Source: a bacterium
Lineage (GTDB): Bacteria; Planctomycetota; SZUA-567
Assembly: GCA_003245715.1 (NCBI GenBank)
Contig: QKCJ01000049.1
Location: 62,001 to 126,000 of the forward strand
Length of the DNA: 64,000 bases
Direction: 5' to 3'
How positions within the stretch are numbered: position 1 is the first letter of the stretch; each line of letters begins with the position of its first letter. Below, piece by piece: positions 8,273 to 15,500 of this stretch. Below the pieces are notes generated by a model, which did no database searches, was not told the origin of the DNA, and saw nothing but the letters and a program-made list of their open reading frames with translations. The translations under genes were made by a program, and so were the position numbers.

Positions 8273-9508
8273 CTATTTACGCCCGCAGCACTTTTTAAAT
8301 TTTTTGCCGCTGTTACACGGGCAGGGGTCATTTGGTTTGGCTGTTTTAGTAGGGGCTGTTTTTGCTGATACTGCCCGCTGGCGCTGAGCTGCCAGCATAT
8401 GTTCGCGTTTAAGCTCCTGCGCCAGTTCCTTGAGTCCGGGCAGGGCATGCTCGTAGAAAATCTTCCAGCCCTTGCAGAGCCAGCTTAACTGTTTGGGGTC
8501 ATCACCCTGACGGAAACGGTTTTTCAGGCAGCAGCCGGCGCAGATTTCAAGGAATTTACAGTTAGCGCAGCCTTCGTTCCACAGGCTCTTGAGCGCGCCG
8601 AAATTTTTGTAGGTCTCGGAATTTGCCATGTCCTGCCATTTTGTATCGCTGACATTGCCAAGGCGCAGATCCGGCCGGACGAAGAAGTCACAAGGGAAGA
8701 CGTCACCGTTATGCTCGACGACAAAATAATGGCGGCAGTCAGTACCCATATTGCAGCAGTTGCGCGTGCCATCGTAAAAATAATTGACCAGTGAGTCGAA
8801 GAGGCGGATGCTGACCTTGCGGGTATCGGTTGTCCTCCACTGGTCGTAGATCTCACAGAGAAATTCGCCCCAGCGCTCGGGCTGCACCGCAAACGGGAGG
8901 ATTTCGCCGTTTTTGTCAAACTCAACGCAGGGGATATACTGCTGGTAATTAAAACCGTTATCGACGAGGTAGCGGTAGACAAGTTTGCCGTCGCGTGAAT
9001 TGCGGTCATTGACCAGCGTCAGGATGTTAAACTCGACTCCGGCTTTCCTGAGATATTCAATTCCGGTTAAGACTTTGGCGTGCGTCGGCCCGCCGCCGGC
9101 ATCAAGTCGGTAGTAATCATGAATCTCGGCTGGCCCGTCAAGGCTGACCCCGAGCAGGAATTTGTACTCTGCAAGAAACTCGGCAAATTCCTGGTCGATC
9201 AGGGTGCAGTTGGTCTGAAGGCCGTTAGCAACCGTCTTATTGGCATAACCGTACTTCTTCTGAAATTCTATGGCTTTGCGGAAAAAGTTAACCCCCATCA
9301 GGGTCGGCTCTCCTCCCTGCCAGCCAAAGGCGTATTGCTCCATGGGGATTTCCATGAAGCTGCGGATCATGTTCTCAAGCGTCTGCTCAGACATACGGTG
9401 GATTTTGCTTTCCGGGTACATACTGCAGTGGTCGAGGTAGAAACAGTACTTGCAGCGCAGGTTGCAATCGGCTGAGGCCGGTTTTATCAGTAGTGAAAAT
9501 GGTTTCAT
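8273..9508 (-). CDS. Radical SAM enzyme of the anaerobic sulfatase maturase (anSME) type with SEC-C tail
   Basis: A 411-residue enzyme. The radical SAM cluster motif CNLRCKYC (Cys15, 19, 22) is followed by QQ/WQGGEPTL. The C-terminal part has the SPASM-type Cys set (CRHYFVVEHNGDVFPCDFF, CANCKFLEICAGCC) for two auxiliary clusters. Family members oxidise a Cys or Ser of sulfatases to formylglycine. The last 20 residues form a SEC-C zinc motif (PCPCNSGKKFKKCC), as in SecA, an addition I would not expect on every anSME. No sulfatase is in the window, so targets must be encoded elsewhere. It could act on another peptide. Confidence 0.85.
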   Translation of the reverse strand: MKPFSLLIKPASADCNLRCKYCFYLDHCSMYPESKIHRMSEQTLENMIRSFMEIPMEQYAFGWQGGEPTLMGVNFFRKAIEFQKKYGYANKTVANGLQTNCTLIDQEFAEFLAEYKFLLGVSLDGPAEIHDYYRLDAGGGPTHAKVLTGIEYLRKAGVEFNILTLVNDRNSRDGKLVYRYLVDNGFNYQQYIPCVEFDKNGEILPFAVQPERWGEFLCEIYDQWRTTDTRKVSIRLFDSLVNYFYDGTRNCCNMGTDCRHYFVVEHNGDVFPCDFFVRPDLRLGNVSDTKWQDMANSETYKNFGALKSLWNEGCANCKFLEICAGCCLKNRFRQGDDPKQLSWLCKGWKIFYEHALPGLKELAQELKREHMLAAQRQRAVSAKTAPTKTAKPNDPCPCNSGKKFKKCCGRK

Positions 9509-9534
9509 AATTATTCCTGAGATGCAAAATATGC

Positions 9535-9563
9535 TTGACGAAAAATGGGTAAACTTATATCCT
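9535..9563 (+). promoter_or_regulatory. Candidate sigma70-type promoter for the CheX-like gene
   Basis: TTGACG, 17-base spacer, TATCCT. It lies about 140 bases ahead of ATG 9706 in the gap between divergent genes. Confidence 0.45.
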
Positions 9564-9705
9564 GAAAGCAGTCAGATGATTATGGTAATTCGCTGACCAG
9601 GATTTTAGGCAATTAATAACTAATTTTATAACAGGTTCGGGTAATAGTCAACAGGTGCCTCAGGTATTTGCTGTTGGCATCAGGTTAAGAAAGGTTACTC
9701 CGTTG

Positions 9706-10203
9706 ATGAATATACTGCAAATTGATGAGAAACTGGTTGGTGTTTTGGTTAAATCGGCACGGGATGGTCTGGCCATGGCTGGTTTGAAACCTTTTCCGGT
9801 TGGAGCAAGCAGGCGCTTTACCTGTACGCGCGAGGTTACGGCGATTATCGGTTGCGCCGGTAACTGTTCCGGTTCTATTCTTATAAATTGCTCTGAGGCG
9901 GGGGCGATGTTCTTGGCTAGCAAGATGATCGGTGAGAAGCTAACCAAGATGGACAACACTGTTCTTGACGGCGTGTGTGAGATCTGCAATATAATTGCCG
10001 GACAGACCAAGGCGGTTCTCTCAACAACTGATTATAAATTTGACCGCATCAGCACGCCGTCGGTCGTTGTCGGCTCAAATTATTTCATCTCGCACATGAA
10101 AGGTGCGGTGAGCATCAGTGTTGATTTCGAGCTTGATGGCGTAATGGCAAGCCCGCGTGAAGACCTTACCTTTTCAATAGCGCTGTTTCTGGTCAAGATT
10201 TAA
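9706..10203 (+). CDS. CheX-like CheY-P phosphatase family protein
   Basis: A 165-residue protein resembling CheX of the CheC/CheX/FliY group. The family's catalytic E-x-x-N is seen in GVCEICNIIAG, and the flanking alpha/beta pattern (GCAGNCSGSILINCS, SISVDFELDG) fits. These proteins dephosphorylate CheY-P or related receivers. Only a single ExxN site is visible, as in CheX. I chose ATG 9706 over an in-frame codon at 9655. It stands alone here, but a cheA lies at the far end of the window, so the cell has a chemotaxis-type system. Confidence 0.75.
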   Translation: MNILQIDEKLVGVLVKSARDGLAMAGLKPFPVGASRRFTCTREVTAIIGCAGNCSGSILINCSEAGAMFLASKMIGEKLTKMDNTVLDGVCEICNIIAGQTKAVLSTTDYKFDRISTPSVVVGSNYFISHMKGAVSISVDFELDGVMASPREDLTFSIALFLVKI

Positions 10204-10279
10204 AGCTTATCTTGCGGGGATCGTCGTTATCTTTACAGGGAAAAGCGTGTAAATAAGTCGCGCCGGGAAAGTGTGAATC

Positions 10280-10308
10280 AAAGGCAGATATTTCTGCCTT
10301 TTGTTTAT
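10280..10308 (+). terminator. Rho-independent terminator
   Basis: Arms AAAGGCAG and CTGCCTTT around a 6-base loop, followed by TTTGTTTAT. It lies 77 bases after the cheX-like stop and touches the 3' end of the convergent DUF2062 gene. Confidence 0.7.
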
Positions 10309-10916
10309 CCCGCGATTTCTTCTTCGCTTTTATTTCCGGAAGTTTTCTCTTCGTGTTTCTTGAGTAGCTCCAGAAAACGGTGATGCCGCTTTTCCCGGCG
10401 GATTTGCCGACGGTGGCGCATGAATTCAACAGCACGCAGGCATACCGGATAAGCAATTACCGCGCTGACAATCCCGACAATTGTACAGCCGATAAACAAA
10501 CTCGCCAGCGCACCCGTTCCCAAGCTTGCCAGATGCTTGCTGCCCTCTATAATGCCGTTAATAAAGCCGCTTTCCTTGGCAATGATCTCAGCTTGCTTGA
10601 GGACTTTTTCATATTCATCAAGCCCCGGTCCCCAGCCGGTTAATTTATAGCCAATCCAGTAGTTAAAGCCGTAGAGCGGGATGAATGTCGCCGGGTTTGA
10701 CACCCAGACGGGCAATATCGCGGCAATGCGGTTAGCCTTGAGGATTGTCGCGATAAAAGCGGCGACAACCATCTGAATACCCATGATAGGTTCCATGCCG
10801 ATGAAAAAGCCGATAGCCGCGCCGAAGGCAATGCTGTGGGCAGAACCTTTGGAGCGCGCGATGCGCTTTAATTTACGGAGTAATATAAGCCATTGCTTGT
10901 ATGCAAGAAGGTGCAT
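10305..10916 (-). CDS. DUF2062 membrane protein
   Basis: A 203-residue protein with the DUF2062 hallmark: AFGAAIGFFIGMEPIMGIQM and the following ILPVWVSNPATFIPLYGFNY segment. About four hydrophobic helices are visible, with a strongly charged C-terminal tail (RHRRQIRREKRHHRF). The family's function is unknown; it often sits near envelope glycan or glycosyltransferase genes. I chose ATG 10916, one base after the gatA stop, over a longer form reading through gatA. It is the last gene of the operon that starts at 15283. Confidence 0.8.
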   Translation of the reverse strand: MHLLAYKQWLILLRKLKRIARSKGSAHSIAFGAAIGFFIGMEPIMGIQMVVAAFIATILKANRIAAILPVWVSNPATFIPLYGFNYWIGYKLTGWGPGLDEYEKVLKQAEIIAKESGFINGIIEGSKHLASLGTGALASLFIGCTIVGIVSAVIAYPVCLRAVEFMRHRRQIRREKRHHRFLELLKKHEEKTSGNKSEEEIAG

Positions 10917-10917
10917 T

Positions 10918-12354
10918 TTATCCCAGTTCTTCAAATCCTGCAGAAACAGCCAGCAGCTTTGCATCCTGATTCATTGCGCTGATAAGCTGTAGTCCTACCG
11001 GCATCCCGTTATCCGCTTCGCCGCATGGTAGTGAGATTCCCGGAAGTCCGGCCAAGTTTACGCTGATTGTGTAAATATCAGATAAGTACATTGCTAGAGG
11101 ATCGTTAGTTTTTTCACCTGTTTTGAACGCTGTTGATGGCGCAACCGGCGCGGCGATGATATCTACTTCTTTGAAAGCATTGGCAAAGTCGTCGGCGATC
11201 TTGGTGCGGACTTTGAGTGCGCGCAGGTAATAGGCGTCATAATAACCGGCAGAGAGAACGTAGGTGCCAAGCATGATGCGGCGTTTGACCTCTTCGCCGA
11301 AACCTTCCTCCCGTGAGCGGCTGAACATGTCTATAATGTCTGTGGCGTCACCGCAGCGGTGGCCGTAGTGTGCACCGTCAAAGCGTGAGAGGTTTGAACT
11401 GGCCTCGGCGGTTGCGACGATATAATATGTGGGAACGGCGTACTTAATCATCGGCAGGTGGATTTCCCTGATCTCAGCCCCGGCGGTTTTGAATTTCTCT
11501 ATTGCCGCTTCGACCTTCTGACGAACCTGCGAGTCCAAACCTTCTGTTTCAAAGTATTCTTTGGGCAGGCCAATCTTCAGACCGCTGTAGTCGATATCAT
11601 TAAGTTCATTTAGTCCTGTAAGTTTCTCCGGCGCGCAGTTCGAGTCGCGCTGATCCGGCCCGGCAATAACATCAAGCAGAAGTGCCGCGTCTTTGGTGTT
11701 TCTGGCGAAGGGGCCGATCTGGTCAAGGCTTGAGCCGAAGGCTACCAGTCCGTAACGGCTGACAACGCCGTAGGTCGGTTTCATGCCGACAACGCCGCAG
11801 TATGAGGCTGGCTGGCGGATAGAACCGCCGGTGTCGCTACCAAGGGCAAGGGGGACAAACCCCGCCGCGACAGCCGCCGCCGAGCCACCCGATGAACCGC
11901 CCGGAACATAAGCGGTGTTTCTGGGATTAGCGGTCTTTTTAAGGGCGGAGTTTTCGGTAGAACTACCCATGGCAAATTCATCAAGGTTGGTCTTGCCGAT
12001 AATGACAGCCCCGGCCGCGCGGAGTTTATCAACCACATGCGCAGAGTATGGCGGGCGGTAGTTCTCAAGCATCTTGCTCGCGCAGGTTGTAGTCATGTCT
12101 TCAATGCAGATATTGTCTTTTACTGCAACCGGCACTCCGCCAAGTACGCCAGCGTCCTCTCCGGCTGAAATCTTGCGGTCAATCTCAGCCGCCGCCGCCA
12201 GCGCGCCCTCACGGTCAATAGAGAGGAACGCGCCGATCTCGTTATCTTTGGCATCAATCAGCGCAAGTGAAGCTTCTGTGACCTCGCGCGCGGTAAACTC
12301 TTTGCTTTTTATTTTTTCCGCCAGTTCAATGGCTGTGAATTTAGTGATATCCAA
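10918..12354 (-). CDS. gatA: Asp-tRNA(Asn)/Glu-tRNA(Gln) amidotransferase subunit A
   Basis: A 478-residue amidase. The signature runs from [14 protein letters not shown] through [15 protein letters not shown] to [15 protein letters not shown]. The catalytic Lys is in VAVKDNI, and the Ser of SSGGS and the Ser of TGGSIRQ complete the Ser-cisSer-Lys triad. It supplies ammonia from glutamine to GatB so that mischarged Glu-tRNA(Gln) or Asp-tRNA(Asn) is corrected. It follows gatC by about 60 bases. gatB is not in the window. Confidence 0.95.
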   Translation of the reverse strand: MDITKFTAIELAEKIKSKEFTAREVTEASLALIDAKDNEIGAFLSIDREGALAAAAEIDRKISAGEDAGVLGGVPVAVKDNICIEDMTTTCASKMLENYRPPYSAHVVDKLRAAGAVIIGKTNLDEFAMGSSTENSALKKTANPRNTAYVPGGSSGGSAAAVAAGFVPLALGSDTGGSIRQPASYCGVVGMKPTYGVVSRYGLVAFGSSLDQIGPFARNTKDAALLLDVIAGPDQRDSNCAPEKLTGLNELNDIDYSGLKIGLPKEYFETEGLDSQVRQKVEAAIEKFKTAGAEIREIHLPMIKYAVPTYYIVATAEASSNLSRFDGAHYGHRCGDATDIIDMFSRSREEGFGEEVKRRIMLGTYVLSAGYYDAYYLRALKVRTKIADDFANAFKEVDIIAAPVAPSTAFKTGEKTNDPLAMYLSDIYTISVNLAGLPGISLPCGEADNGMPVGLQLISAMNQDAKLLAVSAGFEELG

Positions 12355-12415
12355 CTTGCTGTCCCCGTTGTATTAATTGGTTTTAATCGTCGAAAAAAAG
12401 ATATAAGTAAGGCTG

Positions 12416-12706
12416 TTATTTGATAACGGCCGGAACCTTGAAGAAGCCTTCGCCGGATTTTGGCGCATTCTGCAGGGCTTTTTCATTGGGCAGCGACGGG
12501 ATAATCCGGTCTTCCCTGAAAACGTTACCACTGGCGGCAGCGCTGATAAAAGGTTCAACCCCTTCAATGTCAACCTCTGAGAGATGCTCGATATATTCAA
12601 GGATGCTCTCGAGCTGCCCGGCGAATTTACCCACTTCCTTCTCATCAAGCTCAAGGCGGGAGAGCAGCGCAATTTTCTTGATATCCTCTTCTGTGATCTT
12701 ACTCAT
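12416..12706 (-). CDS. gatC: Asp/Glu-tRNA amidotransferase subunit C
   Basis: A 96-residue protein starting MSKITEEDIKKIALLSRLEL, the typical GatC opening, with ILEYIEHLSEVDIEGVEP in the middle and REDRIIPSLPNEKALQNAP near the end. It is the small clamp that holds GatA to GatB. TTGAGGAAAAG directly precedes the ATG. It lies upstream of gatA in the same operon. Confidence 0.93.
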   Translation of the reverse strand: MSKITEEDIKKIALLSRLELDEKEVGKFAGQLESILEYIEHLSEVDIEGVEPFISAAASGNVFREDRIIPSLPNEKALQNAPKSGEGFFKVPAVIK

Positions 12707-12753
12707 CTTTTCCTCAATTCCTCTATAGTAGTTTTAATAAGAATATTATTTAA

Positions 12754-13494
12754 TCATAGCCCGAGTGCAAGGCGGCGGGCGTTTTTCTCAGGCAAGCCTG
12801 CGTCCATGATTTTTTTCTGCTCCGGCCTGAAGTCATAGGGAACGCGCACATAGATAATCTGCGAGTCATCGGTATCATAAATGCAGAAACAGGCTTCCGG
12901 GGTCTTGTCCCTTGGCTGTCCGGCGCTTCCGGGGTTGACCAGATAGGTTTTGGCCGGATTGATGTTGACCATGCCGCCCTGGGTAAAATCGGTCTTGGCG
13001 GCGCTGGCGGTCAAGACCATCGGCAGGTGGGTGTGGCCGAAAAACATGACATTGATCCCCGGGTAATCCTGCTCAAGCAGGGCGATATTTTTCTGCGCGT
13101 CACTCTGTTTAAGAATATAATCGGCCTGACCGGTCAGTGCGCCGTGGGTCAGCAGAAAACGGTTGGCGACCTTTAATGGGTGTGGCAAGCCGGCGAGGAA
13201 GTCAAGATCGCTCTGGTCAAGTATCGAGTGGGCGTACTCAATTGCCTCTTTTGCCTCTGGGCGCATATTTTCTGCCGGGCCATTAAGGATATTAAGGTCG
13301 TGGTTGCCCTGAATGACATAACGGCAGTTATTGCGCACAAGGTCCACGCATTCTTTCATGCTCGCACCATAACCGACAACATCGCCAAGGCAGCAGAATT
13401 CATCAACGCCAAGCTCGCGCCCTTTAGCAAGGACGGCTTTGAGTGCGGCAGCGTTTCCGTGGATGTCTGAAATTATTGCATAACGCCCTGGCAT
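12754..13494 (-). CDS. Calcineurin-like metallophosphoesterase
   Basis: A 246-residue protein with all the metal-binding motifs of the YfcE/MJ0936-type family: ISDIHGN, GDVVGYG, GNHD, a His in LLTHGAL and GHTHLPMV, followed by NPGSAGQPRD. Such enzymes hydrolyse phosphodiesters or phosphomonoesters with two metal ions; the natural substrate is not predictable. Its start overlaps the end of cinA by 22 bases, which suggests translational coupling. Confidence 0.88.
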   Translation of the reverse strand: MPGRYAIISDIHGNAAALKAVLAKGRELGVDEFCCLGDVVGYGASMKECVDLVRNNCRYVIQGNHDLNILNGPAENMRPEAKEAIEYAHSILDQSDLDFLAGLPHPLKVANRFLLTHGALTGQADYILKQSDAQKNIALLEQDYPGINVMFFGHTHLPMVLTASAAKTDFTQGGMVNINPAKTYLVNPGSAGQPRDKTPEACFCIYDTDDSQIIYVRVPYDFRPEQKKIMDAGLPEKNARRLALGL

Positions 13495-14756
13495 AATTGA
13501 ACCCCTTCCGGTAATTTCTGGTTATTGATAACCCGGCGTAGCAGATCGAGCGAGTAGTTGACCCCCAGTCTGCGGTTGCCTTCGCGGTTGTAAAATAGAT
13601 TCTTCTTTAACGTGTAAGTCCCGTCTTCACAATCAAGGGCGATCCAGGTCGTGCCGACAGGTTTTTCCTCACTTCCCCCGCCAGGCCCGGCTATGCCGCT
13701 GATAGCGATTGCGTAATCGGATTTTGAAAACTCACGCGATCCCCGCGCCATTTCAATAACCGTCTCCTGGCTGACCGCGCCGTAGTTGATAAGCGTTTTC
13801 TCATTCACGCCAAGACGGTTTTGTTTGGCTTGGTTTGCGTATGAGACGACGCCTTCAATCAGCACCTCTGACGCGCCGGCGACGCTGACAATATCAGCTG
13901 CAATAAGCCCGCCGGTGCAGCTTTCGGCAAGCGAGAGTTTCTGTCCCCTGTCCCCAAGGAGCTTGACTATAACCTCCGACAGCCCAACCCCTTCTTCTCC
14001 GTAGACGTTATCCTCAAAACGCTCACGGAGCTTGTCTGTTGCCGGGTTGACAATATTCTCAGCCTCAGCCAGAGAATCAGCATATGCCATTGTACGGACA
14101 GTGATAACACCGGTATGAACGGTTGTGCCGATCTCACACTTGGGACATTCGGCATTGATCTCTTTGATTACTTCACCAACGCGCGACTCGCCCATGCCGC
14201 AGAGCTGCAGACGTTTCATGGCGCGTACCTGCCCTTTGCCTTCTTCAAGCAGTTCAGGGACAATCGAAAGACGGAACATCTCCTTCATCTCACGCGGAAC
14301 GCCGGGCATCGCATAAACGCGGCAATCATTGATAAGACAGAAGACCCCTGGCGCAGTGCCGCAGGTGTTGTTCAGCCCGCGCCCTGATTCTGGCAGGTAA
14401 GCCTGTTTTTTATTGCTCTCGGAAATTGTAATACCTATCTGAACAAAACGCGCTTCGATTTTCTCAAACAGTTCAGGATGATAGGCCAGTTCATCATCAG
14501 CCGCCTCTGCGATTGCTTCACGGGTGAGGTCGTCAGGTGTCGGGCCAAGACCGCCGGTAATTATCAGCAGATCAGATTTTAAGGTAAGTTCTTTTATCGC
14601 GTTTACTATATCATCGCCGTTGTCATCAATAAGGCGGATGTTGCGCATCTGATAACCAAGGCCGGAGATCTCAGTCGCAAGCCAGGCGGCGTTGGTGTCA
14701 ACGGTGAAGCCAAGCATCAGTTCGCGGCCAATTGATAGTATTGAACATTCAGGCAT
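13473..14756 (-). CDS. cinA: CinA: nicotinamide-nucleotide amidohydrolase family protein
   Basis: A 427-residue two-domain protein. The N-terminal MoCF-binding/COG1058 domain shows GRELMLGFTVDTNAAWLA and ITGGLGPTPDDLTREA. The C-terminal PncC deamidase domain shows SLAESCTGGLIA and GIAGPGGGSEEKPVGTTW. PncC converts NMN to nicotinic acid mononucleotide for NAD salvage, and the N-terminal domain hydrolyses ADP-ribose in some homologues. It is two bases from the upstream hypothetical gene and overlaps the phosphoesterase, so it belongs to the operon 15283-10305. Confidence 0.92.
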   Translation of the reverse strand: MPECSILSIGRELMLGFTVDTNAAWLATEISGLGYQMRNIRLIDDNGDDIVNAIKELTLKSDLLIITGGLGPTPDDLTREAIAEAADDELAYHPELFEKIEARFVQIGITISESNKKQAYLPESGRGLNNTCGTAPGVFCLINDCRVYAMPGVPREMKEMFRLSIVPELLEEGKGQVRAMKRLQLCGMGESRVGEVIKEINAECPKCEIGTTVHTGVITVRTMAYADSLAEAENIVNPATDKLRERFEDNVYGEEGVGLSEVIVKLLGDRGQKLSLAESCTGGLIAADIVSVAGASEVLIEGVVSYANQAKQNRLGVNEKTLINYGAVSQETVIEMARGSREFSKSDYAIAISGIAGPGGGSEEKPVGTTWIALDCEDGTYTLKKNLFYNREGNRRLGVNYSLDLLRRVINNQKLPEGVQLCQGVMQ

Positions 14757-14758
14757 AA

Positions 14759-15283
14759 TCAGTCATTAAACTCCGGCAGGTCAATTTCGTTGATGTTGAC
14801 CGGCTTTTTGGGTTGGCTTGGTTTTGGTTGTGAGCTGAAATCAACCTTCGGCGCTTTTTTGGTCAGCTTTACGGGCTTGATCGGCCTGTAGGTGGTCATA
14901 CCCGTCAGCCCCCATTTGGGATTCATCGCCAGTTCAACTGGTTCAGGAATCGGACGCAGACTCTGCCCGGTTTTGCCTTCCGGCAGAAAGCGGCTCTGGT
15001 CGATTGGTTTGGTTATTTCATCTATTGCCACTGTTGGCGCGGTTTCAGCTTCAATTTTCTTAAGCTCTGGCGCTTTGGTTACCGGTTTGGCTTTTTTGCG
15101 CTGCTCTTCCTCAGCAATCCGTCTGTCCTCTTCCTCTTTCTTGAGCTGTTCTTTCTGAACCTGGGCAAAAGACTCGGAATTAAGATAGAAGATAAAGCCA
15201 AGAAACAGCCCCCATACAAAGCATATGCCCAGTATGTACGGCCTGAGGCTACGTTTTTCATATGAATGATTAATTGTATCCAT
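14759..15283 (-). CDS. Single-helix anchored protein with coiled coil and Pro/Lys-rich tail
   Basis: A 174-residue protein. A basic N-terminus precedes one membrane helix (ILGICFVWGLFLGFIFYL), then an acidic/basic coiled coil (VQKEQLKKEEEDRRIAEEEQ), then a Pro/Lys-rich stretch of TonB or translocation-adaptor type (PIKPVKLTKKAPKV, KPSQPKKPV). No family is recognised. AAGGAG precedes the start. It is the first gene of the operon with cinA. Confidence 0.65.
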   Translation of the reverse strand: MDTINHSYEKRSLRPYILGICFVWGLFLGFIFYLNSESFAQVQKEQLKKEEEDRRIAEEEQRKKAKPVTKAPELKKIEAETAPTVAIDEITKPIDQSRFLPEGKTGQSLRPIPEPVELAMNPKWGLTGMTTYRPIKPVKLTKKAPKVDFSSQPKPSQPKKPVNINEIDLPEFND

Positions 15284-15384
15284 GTATCTTGTCTCCTTTT
15301 AGGGAAAGATAGCCTTGTTTTTCAGTATAAATAACCATCAATCGCTACTATTTACAGCAATCAACGCAGTATAAAATTATAAGG

Positions 15385-15400
15385 CTTGAAGTACTTCAAG
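15385..15400. promoter_or_regulatory. Perfect 16-bp palindrome in a divergent intergenic region
   Basis: CTTGAAGTACTTCAAG is a perfect dyad between the cinA-operon start and the large FliK-like gene (217-base gap). It could be an operator. I see no strong promoter around it, so a role is unproven. Confidence 0.4.
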
Positions 15401-15500
15401 TCAAGGCGGGGCAAGCCGTTAATTTATAGTAAGAATATTCGCCTGATCCTGCGGTAAATTTAGCTTGCGGGAGGTGTCAAATATTGGATAATCAGTTATT

